Positions 1 to 6,414 of a stretch of DNA of 18,214 nucleotides are shown piece after piece (the first letter of the stretch is position 1; every line of letters begins with the position of its first letter). The stretch is taken from positions 1 through 18,214 of the forward strand of contig JAGSHA010000020.1 of assembly GCA_023954795.1 (NCBI GenBank), given 5' to 3'. This stretch comes from Oceanospirillaceae bacterium. GTDB taxonomy: Bacteria > Pseudomonadota > Gammaproteobacteria > Pseudomonadales > Balneatricaceae. The notes under the pieces were generated by a model. That model was given only the letters and a program-made list of their open reading frames with translations, made no database searches and was not told where the DNA came from. The translations under genes and the position numbers were made by a program.

Positions 1-101
1 AGTCACGTCCTATGTCGATCGCTGAAAAGGATCAGATGAAGCGGCGCTACAAGCGTCAGCGTACTCGTCGCTCTGAAGACCGTAAGCGTACCGAAGACTG
101 A
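1..101 (+). CDS. C-terminal fragment of an unidentified, very basic protein
   Basis: The window opens inside a plus-strand reading frame whose codons start at base 3 and which ends at TGA 99-101. The visible 32 residues include about 13 Arg/Lys and finish in a mixed basic/acidic tail (RSEDRKRTED). That composition fits a disordered, nucleic-acid-binding tail such as those at the ends of some ribosome- or RNA-acting proteins, but no family signature is visible and I do not assign a function. A good intrinsic terminator follows 20 bases after the stop, which supports this being the true 3' end of a transcription unit. The gene converges with yciK. Confidence 0.55.
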   Translation, partial: SRPMSIAEKDQMKRRYKRQRTRRSEDRKRTED

Positions 102-122
102 TACCTCATCGGGTATTTAAAT

Positions 123-150
123 AAAAAGCAGCCACTAGGCTGCTTTTTTT
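123..150. terminator. Bidirectional rho-independent terminator
   Basis: A perfect 11-bp stem (123-133 paired with 138-148) closes a 4-base ACTA loop. It is flanked by five A on the left and seven T on the right, so it can end transcription from both directions: the basic-tail gene on the plus strand and ubiG-mupP-yciK on the minus strand. Confidence 0.92.
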
Positions 151-176
151 ATGTGTATCGATAAGGTGGATAGTTG

Positions 177-917
177 TTACTGAGCGTTCAGAGACTGTCC
201 GTTAATCGCTTTGCTGTCGGCACCCATCAGGTACAGATATACCGGCATAATATCTGCGGGTGCTGGATTGGTCTGTGGTGGCTCGCCTGGGTAGGCTGTT
301 ACCCGCATCTGTGTACGAGTTGCACCAGGATTGATGCAATTCACCCGAATCGGACTGGTATTTTCGAGCTCATCGGCGAGGACTTCCATGAAGCCTTCTG
401 TTGCGAATTTAGAAACAGCATAAGCACCCCAGTAGGCACGTCCTTTGCGACCAACGCCGGATGAGGTGAAGACGATGGATGCGTCAGAAGATTCGTGCAG
501 TAACGGAAGCAGTGCCTGCGTCAGCATAAAAGAGGCATTGACGTTGACTTGCATAACCTGGTTCCAGATTGTCGGGTCGTAATTCTCAATGGCTGTGCGC
601 ACGCCGAGTGAGCTGGCGTTATTCAGCAAACCATCCAGGCGTCCGAACTCTTGTTCCAGTGTATTGGCCAGCTCCATGTACTCATGTTCTGTTGCGCTTT
701 CGAGATTAAGAGGAACAATAGCGGGTTGTGGATAACCTGCGGCTTCTATTTCGTCGTAAAGACTTTCCAATTTATCCAGCGTGCGTCCTAGCAGGACAAC
801 GGTTGCGCCGTGGGCTGCATAGCTTTTCGCGGCTGCGCGGCCAATGCCGTCGCCTGCGCCGGTCACCAGAATGATACGGCCTGCAAGCAGTTGTTCAGGA
901 GCTTGATAATCAAACAT
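177..917 (-). CDS. yciK: Short-chain dehydrogenase/reductase, YciK family
   Basis: This 246-residue protein is a classical SDR with a Rossmann fold. The NAD(P)-binding glycine motif TGAGDGIG is at residues 19-26 and the NNAS structural motif at 99-102. The catalytic set is Ser152/153 with Tyr166-x3-Lys170 (YAVSK). An Arg at position 45 (LLGRT) suggests preference for NADP(H), by analogy with other SDRs. The length agrees with YciK of enterobacteria and pseudomonads. The ATG is preceded by AAGGA at a 9-base spacing. The gene is last in the ubiG-mupP-yciK operon, 12 bases after mupP, and ends at the shared terminator. Its substrate is not known for the family; despite its neighbours nothing in the sequence ties it to quinone or cell-wall chemistry. 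Confidence 0.93.
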   Translation of the reverse strand: MFDYQAPEQLLAGRIILVTGAGDGIGRAAAKSYAAHGATVVLLGRTLDKLESLYDEIEAAGYPQPAIVPLNLESATEHEYMELANTLEQEFGRLDGLLNNASSLGVRTAIENYDPTIWNQVMQVNVNASFMLTQALLPLLHESSDASIVFTSSGVGRKGRAYWGAYAVSKFATEGFMEVLADELENTSPIRVNCINPGATRTQMRVTAYPGEPPQTNPAPADIMPVYLYLMGADSKAINGQSLNAQ

Positions 918-929
918 GGGTCCCGTTCC

Positions 930-1607
930 TTATTGTAATGCGTATAGTGATTGTAGCAGTGGCTTAATTTCAGAGGCGCAGTCAACACAATGGTCAGCTT
1001 CCCAGCTTCTGATATCCGTGTCAGCATCGATATAACCGTAGCCCGCGGCAATTGTTCTCATGCCAGCACGTCGCCCGCTTTCGATATCCCGAATATGATC
1101 GCCCACATACAATGTATTTTCCGGCAGGCAGCCAATTTGTGTGCAAGCCAGAAAGAGAGGCTCTGGGTGCGGTTTGCGCTCGGTGACATGATCCGGGCAG
1201 ATAATACTGCTGGCGCGATGCTGTAAATTCAGCCCTTTCATTACAGGGGTCGTGTAGAGCTCTGGCTTATTCGTAACGATTCCCCAGGGCACCTGGTGTT
1301 GTTCTAGCCAGTCCAGCAGATCACTGATGCCCTGAAAAGGGGTCGTATGAACATCCAGATGCTGCAGGTACAGAGATAACATGCGCTGATGGAGGTCGGT
1401 GAAGCGACTGTTTTCAATATCGATATTAAAGGCAGCACAGACCATGGCGCGGGCACCATTTGAAACGTGCTCGCGCAGAGACTCTAGTGATACTGGATCA
1501 AGACCTTCTTCTGCAAGTAGCTGATTGATCACCCAGTGGAAATCTGGGGCGGTATCCAAAACCGTTCCGTCAAGGTCGAAGAGTACCGCCTCAAGTGGCT
1601 GACTCAT
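930..1607 (-). CDS. mupP: HAD-family phosphatase, probable N-acetylmuramic acid 6-phosphate phosphatase MupP (phosphoglycolate phosphatase-like)
   Basis: This 225-residue haloacid dehalogenase-type hydrolase has all four motifs: DLDGT at 11-15 (nucleophile Asp11, general acid Asp13), Thr112 in IVTNKP, Lys145 in ERKPHPEP, and the magnesium-binding GDHIRD at 169-174. A helical cap lies between motifs I and II. By sequence alone it would be called Gph. In Pseudomonas, however, the gene at exactly this place, between ubiG and yciK, is mupP, which dephosphorylates MurNAc-6-P in the peptidoglycan-recycling route that bypasses de novo UDP-MurNAc synthesis. I therefore favour MupP by synteny; phosphoglycolate hydrolysis is the alternative. 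The start lies 6 bases after the ubiG stop, with a weak AGAG ribosome site inside the end of ubiG, so translation is probably coupled. Confidence 0.85.
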   Translation of the reverse strand: MSQPLEAVLFDLDGTVLDTAPDFHWVINQLLAEEGLDPVSLESLREHVSNGARAMVCAAFNIDIENSRFTDLHQRMLSLYLQHLDVHTTPFQGISDLLDWLEQHQVPWGIVTNKPELYTTPVMKGLNLQHRASSIICPDHVTERKPHPEPLFLACTQIGCLPENTLYVGDHIRDIESGRRAGMRTIAAGYGYIDADTDIRSWEADHCVDCASEIKPLLQSLYALQ

Positions 1608-1613
1608 AATGGC

Positions 1614-2342
1614 TTACTCTGCAGGTTTGCGGGTTGCAATCATATAGTTGACGTCAACGTCTTTCGGGTTCAGGCGATACGCTTTGGTCAGAGGGTTGTA
1701 AACCAGTCCGGTCATCTCAAGGCTTTGCAGGCCGCTTTTACGGATCCAGTTGCCGAGTTCTGATGGGCGGATGAATTTTTGGAAGTCGTGGGTGCCCTTA
1801 GGGACCAGCTTGAGGATCTGTTCTGCACCCATGATTGCAAACAGATAGGCTTTAGGGTTGCGGTTCAGCGTAGAGAAAAAGACATAACCGCCGGGTTTAA
1901 CCAGCTGGGCGCAGGCGCGAACGATAGAGGATGGATCTGGTACGTGTTCCAGCATCTCCATGCAGGTCACTACATCAAAAGATTCAGGCTGTTGTGCGGC
2001 CAGCTCTTCGACAGGAATCTGCTTGTAGTTCACCTGTACGCCGCTTTCCAAACCGTGAAGTTTGGCGACTTTAAGCGGGGCTTCGCCCATATCGATCCCC
2101 ATAACGGTTGCACCGCGCTGAGCCATGGACTCAGATAAAATGCCACCGCCACAGCCTACATCCAGCACTTGCTTGTCGACCAGTCGGGCTATCTGATCGA
2201 TAAAGCCTACCCTGAGAGGGTTGATGTCATGCAGAGGTTTGAACTCGCTGTTGCGGTCCCACCATTTACTGGCCAGTTGTTCAAACTTGGCGATTTCATC
2301 GTGATCGACGTTGACGTGTTCAGCGTGGCTTTGAGTGCTCAT
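1614..2342 (-). CDS. ubiG: UbiG, bifunctional ubiquinone O-methyltransferase
   Basis: This 242-residue protein is a class I SAM-dependent methyltransferase that carries out both O-methylations of the ubiquinone ring. Visible signatures are the UbiG-type N-terminal stretch FEQLASKWWD (20-29) followed by FKPLHDINPLR (34-44), the SAM-binding motif I VLDVGCGGGILSE (59-71), the acidic GIDMGE after motif I, and the EMLEHVPDP segment typical of UbiG. The C-terminal part has the family's KGTHDFQKFIRPSEL and YNPL segments. It is the first gene of the minus-strand operon and is read divergently from gyrA. The ATG has only a GGAG about 13 bases upstream, a rather long spacing, but no better in-frame start exists. 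Confidence 0.97.
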   Translation of the reverse strand: MSTQSHAEHVNVDHDEIAKFEQLASKWWDRNSEFKPLHDINPLRVGFIDQIARLVDKQVLDVGCGGGILSESMAQRGATVMGIDMGEAPLKVAKLHGLESGVQVNYKQIPVEELAAQQPESFDVVTCMEMLEHVPDPSSIVRACAQLVKPGGYVFFSTLNRNPKAYLFAIMGAEQILKLVPKGTHDFQKFIRPSELGNWIRKSGLQSLEMTGLVYNPLTKAYRLNPKDVDVNYMIATRKPAE

Positions 2343-2373
2343 GATTACAGCAAATCTCCATAGGTAAGCGGCT

Positions 2374-2382
2374 ATTTTATCA
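2374..2382 (-). promoter_or_regulatory. Putative extended -10 promoter for ubiG-mupP-yciK
   Basis: On the minus strand the sequence reads TGATAAAAT, an extended -10 element (TG plus one base plus TAAAAT), 31 bases upstream of the ubiG start codon. No good -35 hexamer is visible at 16-18 bases, which extended -10 promoters can tolerate. The predicted leader is about 25 bases. It rests on motif match and position only. Confidence 0.45.
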
Positions 2383-2455
2383 CTGGCGCCGTGACGCGCA
2401 TAGCACGGAAAACAGATGAGGTTTGGTTCGGTTTCAGATTTATTGAATGGCCCTG

Positions 2456-2487
2456 AGACGCTTTCTAAGCCCGTAGGAGCGTTTTTT
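2456..2487 (+). terminator. Orphan terminator-like hairpin upstream of gyrA
   Basis: ACGCT (2458-2462) pairs with AGCGT (2478-2482). Inside, past a small bulge, CTA (2465-2467) can pair with TAG (2474-2476) around the loop AGCCCG, and T2482-2487 gives a six-T tract. The orientation is plus, yet no plus-strand gene lies between the ubiG start and this point. It may insulate gyrA or end a short transcript. Confidence 0.4.
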
Positions 2488-2525
2488 ATCCATTTGGCTA
2501 TATCTACCTAATGTCTTCATTTTTC

Positions 2526-2541
2526 AGGAATCGTGATTCCT
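2526..2541. promoter_or_regulatory. Perfect 16-bp dyad overlapping the gyrA promoter spacer
   Basis: AGGAATC and GATTCCT form a perfect 7+7 inverted repeat around a central GT. It lies just upstream of the extended -10 at 2545-2553, about -34 to -19 relative to the predicted start site, which is a typical place for a repressing operator. No regulator is recognised for this sequence. Confidence 0.35.
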
Positions 2542-2544
2542 TTG

Positions 2545-2553
2545 TGGTATACT
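2545..2553 (+). promoter_or_regulatory. gyrA: Putative extended -10 promoter of gyrA
   Basis: TGGTATACT is an extended -10 (TG plus one base plus TATACT), 60 bases upstream of the gyrA ATG. The -35 region at 16-18 bases (around CAGGAA) is poor. Initiation would be near 2560, giving a leader of about 54 bases that contains a hairpin and the AAGGA ribosome site at 2603-2607. Confidence 0.65.
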
Positions 2554-2570
2554 CGTCCGGTTATAGAGAG

Positions 2571-2590
2571 CCGGCGCATTCAGTCGCCGG
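2571..2590 (+). other. GC-only hairpin in the gyrA 5' leader
   Basis: CCGGCG (2571-2576) pairs perfectly with CGCCGG (2585-2590) around the 8-base loop CATTCAGT. It starts roughly 11 bases from the predicted mRNA 5' end and leaves the ribosome binding site free. There is no T tract, so it is not a terminator. An mRNA-stabilising 5' stem or a protein-binding site is possible. Confidence 0.45.
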
Positions 2591-2613
2591 ACTAGCTGAT
2601 CGAAGGATAGTGA

Positions 2614-5244
2614 ATGGGTGATCTAGCCAAAGAGATTTTGCCAGTAAACATTGAGGATGAGCTCAAGCAGTCCTATCTGGATTATGCAATGAGTGTCATC
2701 GTGGGCCGAGCGCTCCCAGACGTTCGGGACGGCCTGAAGCCAGTGCATCGTCGCGTACTCTTTGCGATGAATGAACTGAACAATGACTGGAACAAGCCGT
2801 ATAAGAAATCTGCGCGTGTGGTTGGTGATGTAATCGGTAAATACCACCCTCATGGCGACAGTGCGGTATATGACACTATTGTTCGTATGGCTCAGAACTT
2901 TGCCATGCGTTACACCTTGGTTGATGGTCAGGGTAACTTCGGTTCGGTAGACGGTGACTCCGCTGCGGCGATGCGTTATACCGAGATCCGAATGGACAAG
3001 ATCTCCCACGAACTGTTGGCAGATTTAGAGAAAGAAACCGTCGATTTTATTCCGAACTACGACGGCACTGAACTGATTCCTGATGTGTTGCCTACCCGCG
3101 TACCTAACCTGCTGGTGAACGGTTCTGCGGGTATCGCCGTAGGTATGGCGACCAATATTCCACCGCATAACCTGACCGAAGTGGTTACAGGTTGTATCGC
3201 GTTGATCGAAAACGGTGATCTTACCGTTGATGAATTGATGGAATACATCCCGGGACCGGATTTTCCAACCGGCGGTATTATCAATGGCCGTGCCGGAATT
3301 TTGATGGCATATCGCACAGGGCGTGGTCGTATCTACGTGCGTGCTAAACATCATGTGGAAGAAGATTCGCGTGGTAAGCCGTCGATCATTGTTACCGAGA
3401 TTCCTTACCAGCTGAACAAAGCGCGTTTGATCGAAAAGATCGCAGAGCTGGTCAAAGAGAAGAAGCTGGAAGGTATTACCGAGCTGCGTGATGAGTCTGA
3501 TAAAGACGGCATGCGCATCGTTATCGAACTCCGTCGTGGTGAAGTGCCTGAGGTTATTGTTAATAACCTGTTCACACAGACTCAGATGGAGAGTGTGTTC
3601 GGTATCAACGTTGTGGCTCTGGTCGATGGTCAGCCGCGTACGCTGGATCTGAAGTCTCTGCTGGAGAATTTCATCCGTCACCGCCGTGAGGTTGTGACCC
3701 GCCGTACCGTATTTGAACTGCGTAAAGCGCGTGAGCGTGGTCACCTTCTGGAAGGTTTGGCCATCGCACTGGCGAATATTGATCCGATTATCGAAATGAT
3801 CAAAACGTCGCCAACACCTGCAGAAGCGAAAGAACGTTTGATCGCAACTGCTTGGGAACCGGGTAATGTGGTTTCTATGTTGGAGCGTGCCGGTGAGGAT
3901 GCTTGTCGTCCTGAAGAGCTGGAAGAACAGTTTGGTATGCGCGATGGTCGATACAATCTGTCTCCGGCACAAGCCCAGGCGATTCTGGACCTGCGTTTGC
4001 ACCGTCTGACCGGTCTTGAGCACGAAAAACTGATTGCTGAGTATCAGGAACTGCTAGAGAAAATTGCAGAACTGCTGAAAATCCTGGGTTCTCATGAGCG
4101 CTTGATGGAAGTGATTCGCGAAGAGCTGGTAGCGATTCTGGAAGAGTACGGTGATGAGCGTCGTACTGAGATCATGGCGTCCCGTCAGGATCTGACCGTA
4201 GCCGATCTGATCACCGAAGAAGATATGGTCGTGACCATCTCTCATGGTGGTTATGCGAAGACTCAGCCGATCGCAGACTACCAGGCTCAGCGTCGTGGTG
4301 GTAAAGGTAAATCGGCGACGTCGGTTAAAGATGAAGATTTCATCGAACACCTGTTGGTGGCCAATACCCACGACACGATTCTGTGTTTCACCAGCCGCGG
4401 TAAAGTGTACTGGTTGAAGGTATATGAGATTCCGCAGGCGAGTCGTACTGCCCGTGGTCGTCCAATAGTTAATATTCTTCCTCTGGAAGAGGGTGAGCGC
4501 ATCACGACGATTCTGCCCGTCAACGAATACAGTGATGATCGCTTTGTCTTTATGGCGACTGAGCTGGGTACGGTTAAGAAGGTAACATTGAGTGCCTTCT
4601 CCCGTCAGCGTACATCCGGCTTGATCGCTCTGGATCTGAATGAAGGGGATCGCCTGGTCGGTGCCGCCATTACTAATGGTAGTGACGATGTAATGTTGAT
4701 CAGTAGTGTCGGCAAAGCGATGCGCTTTGATGAGAACGATGTGCGTCCGATGGGTCGAACGGCCCGTGGTGTTCGCGGCATTCGTATGGCGGAAGAGACT
4801 CGTGTTATTGCGCTGATTATCCCGCAGGAAGGCGGTGTGATTCTGACCGCTTCCATGAATGGCTACGGTAAGAAAACCAACATAGATGATTTCCCGGTCA
4901 AAGGCCGTGGTGGTCAGGGTGTTATTGCTCAGCAGTGGTCTGAGCGTAATGGTGATCTGGCAGGTGCGGTTCAGGTCTTCAATGGCGATGATGTCATGCT
5001 GATCAGTGATCAGGGTACGTTAGTACGTACCCGTACCGAAGAGATCTCTGAGCTGGGACGTAATACGCAAGGGGTTACCCTGATCCGAGTGGCTGAAGAT
5101 GAAAACCTCGTGGGACTGGCGCGCATTGAAGAGCCAGAAGAACCCGAAGATGAGGTGGAAGCGGCTGAGGATGGCAGTGCAGAACAAGCTGCTACTGAAC
5201 CAGCAGGGGCTGTTGATACCCCGGACGCGTCTGACGACGCATAA
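2614..5244 (+). CDS. gyrA: DNA gyrase subunit A
   Basis: This 876-residue protein is the breakage-reunion subunit of gyrase (A2B2), which introduces negative supercoils in the nucleoid. The N-terminal winged-helix/tower part carries the catalytic Tyr122 in AAAMRYTE, and Arg121 beside it. The quinolone-resistance region GKYHPHGDSAVYD has Ser83 and Asp87 in E. coli numbering, the wild-type, drug-sensitive residues. The GyrA box QRRGGKG is at 559-565, opening the C-terminal DNA-wrapping beta-pinwheel, so it is gyrase and not topoisomerase IV. The last roughly 35 residues form a strongly acidic tail rich in Glu, Asp and Ala. AAGGA at 2603-2607 is a good ribosome site six bases before ATG. It is probably its own transcription unit, with a strong terminator directly after the stop. 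Confidence 0.99.
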   Translation: MGDLAKEILPVNIEDELKQSYLDYAMSVIVGRALPDVRDGLKPVHRRVLFAMNELNNDWNKPYKKSARVVGDVIGKYHPHGDSAVYDTIVRMAQNFAMRYTLVDGQGNFGSVDGDSAAAMRYTEIRMDKISHELLADLEKETVDFIPNYDGTELIPDVLPTRVPNLLVNGSAGIAVGMATNIPPHNLTEVVTGCIALIENGDLTVDELMEYIPGPDFPTGGIINGRAGILMAYRTGRGRIYVRAKHHVEEDSRGKPSIIVTEIPYQLNKARLIEKIAELVKEKKLEGITELRDESDKDGMRIVIELRRGEVPEVIVNNLFTQTQMESVFGINVVALVDGQPRTLDLKSLLENFIRHRREVVTRRTVFELRKARERGHLLEGLAIALANIDPIIEMIKTSPTPAEAKERLIATAWEPGNVVSMLERAGEDACRPEELEEQFGMRDGRYNLSPAQAQAILDLRLHRLTGLEHEKLIAEYQELLEKIAELLKILGSHERLMEVIREELVAILEEYGDERRTEIMASRQDLTVADLITEEDMVVTISHGGYAKTQPIADYQAQRRGGKGKSATSVKDEDFIEHLLVANTHDTILCFTSRGKVYWLKVYEIPQASRTARGRPIVNILPLEEGERITTILPVNEYSDDRFVFMATELGTVKKVTLSAFSRQRTSGLIALDLNEGDRLVGAAITNGSDDVMLISSVGKAMRFDENDVRPMGRTARGVRGIRMAEETRVIALIIPQEGGVILTASMNGYGKKTNIDDFPVKGRGGQGVIAQQWSERNGDLAGAVQVFNGDDVMLISDQGTLVRTRTEEISELGRNTQGVTLIRVAEDENLVGLARIEEPEEPEDEVEAAEDGSAEQAATEPAGAVDTPDASDDA

Positions 5245-5247
5245 AAT

Positions 5248-5274
5248 AAAAGTGCGGCTATTGCCGCACTTTTT
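5248..5274 (+). terminator. Rho-independent terminator after gyrA
   Basis: A perfect 11-bp stem, AAAAGTGCGGC (5248-5258) with GCCGCACTTTT (5263-5273), closes the loop TATT and runs into T270-274. It lies 4 bases after the gyrA stop. It separates gyrA from serC, though some read-through into serC is possible. Confidence 0.95.
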
Positions 5275-5306
5275 ATCTGTACACTGATGGGTTAAGCAAA
5301 ATTACT

Positions 5307-6392
5307 ATGACTCGTAAGCATAATTTTAGCGCTGGTCCGGCAGCATTGCCGGAAGCTGTACTGGACGTCGCTCAGAAAGAACTGATGGATTGGCAGGGTA
5401 ACGGTCTTTCCATCATGGAAATGAGCCACCGGAGTAAAGAATTTGTCTCTGTGGCGGAAACGGCTGAACAGGATCTGCGTGATCTGTTGTCGATTCCCGA
5501 TAACTATAAAGTGATTTTTTTACAGGGCGGTGCAACAGCACAATTTGGTCTGATCCCTCTCAATTTGCTGGGTGGTAAGACAAAAGCGGATTACATCAAT
5601 ACGGGTGTTTGGTCTAAAAAAGCGATCAAAGAAGCCAAGAAGTTTTGTGATGTAAACGTTGTTGCTAGCTCTGAAGCAGATAATTTTACGACGGTTCCTG
5701 CACAAGGGGATCTAAAGCTGGATCCTGAAGCCGCGTACGTGCATTACACACCAAATGAAACGATTGGTGGTCTGGAGTTCGATTACATTCCTGACACAGG
5801 TGATGTACCACTGGTTGCAGACTTCTCTTCCAATATTTTGTCGCGTCCGCTGGATGTGAGTAAATTTGGGATGATTTATGCCGGTGCGCAGAAAAACATT
5901 GGTCCTGCAGGTCTGGTTGTCGTGATTATCCGTGAAGATCTGTTGGGTCAATGTGCGGAAAGTGCGCCGACTATGTGCAATTACACCGTGCATGCCGAAG
6001 CGGATTCGATGTTGAATACCCCGCCGACGTTTGGCTGGTATCTGGCAGGGGTGGTATTCAAATGGCTGAAAGAACAGGGTGGTCTGGATGCCATGTCCGC
6101 GCTGAACCAGCGTAAAGCGGCAAAACTGTACGATTACATCGATAACAGCGGTTTCTACAGTAATCCAGTTGCTAAAAATGGCCGCTCCTGGATGAACGTG
6201 CCTTTCACTCTGGCAGAGGACAGTCTGGACAAAGCCTTCTTAGCAGGTGCTGAAGATGCTGGTTTGCTGAACCTTAAGGGGCATCGCTCTGTTGGTGGCA
6301 TGCGTGCCAGCATCTATAACGCTGTACCGGAAAGCTCAGTTGATGCTCTGATCGCATACATGAAACGTTTTGCCGCAGAACATACCGCCTGA
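5307..6392 (+). CDS. serC: Phosphoserine aminotransferase
   Basis: This 361-residue class V PLP aminotransferase converts 3-phosphohydroxypyruvate and glutamate to phosphoserine and also acts in pyridoxal phosphate synthesis. The N-terminus HNFSAGPAALPE is the family signature. The segments MEMSHRSKEF and FLQGGATAQF are conserved, and the PLP lysine is Lys196 in YAGAQKNIGPAG. The protein ends with GGMRASIYNAV, the usual C-terminal substrate-binding part. The length is normal. The ribosome site is weak (GGGTTAAG), and no alternative in-frame start exists upstream. It heads the serC-pheA-hisC-tyrA/aroA-cmk-rpsA cluster; only 32 bases separate it from the gyrA terminator, so its promoter is either in that short space, inside gyrA, or supplied by read-through. 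Confidence 0.98.
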   Translation: MTRKHNFSAGPAALPEAVLDVAQKELMDWQGNGLSIMEMSHRSKEFVSVAETAEQDLRDLLSIPDNYKVIFLQGGATAQFGLIPLNLLGGKTKADYINTGVWSKKAIKEAKKFCDVNVVASSEADNFTTVPAQGDLKLDPEAAYVHYTPNETIGGLEFDYIPDTGDVPLVADFSSNILSRPLDVSKFGMIYAGAQKNIGPAGLVVVIIREDLLGQCAESAPTMCNYTVHAEADSMLNTPPTFGWYLAGVVFKWLKEQGGLDAMSALNQRKAAKLYDYIDNSGFYSNPVAKNGRSWMNVPFTLAEDSLDKAFLAGAEDAGLLNLKGHRSVGGMRASIYNAVPESSVDALIAYMKRFAAEHTA

Positions 6393-6414
6393 AAATAAGA
6401 CAGAAGAGTTTGAT

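Noticed and set aside
174..464. A 96-codon plus-strand frame opposite the end of yciK
   Set aside because: It starts after the terminator inside the yciK antisense strand and has no ribosome site; yciK motifs explain the region.
3025..4023. A 332-codon open frame antisense to gyrA
   Set aside because: It lies wholly opposite a highly conserved gene, has a composition rich in His, Thr, Arg and Asn with no domain signature, and results from the codon bias of gyrA.
6370..6414. Upstream ATG for pheA at 6370
   Set aside because: It would overlap serC, lacks a ribosome site and adds 15 residues not typical of the family; ATG 6415 is preferred.
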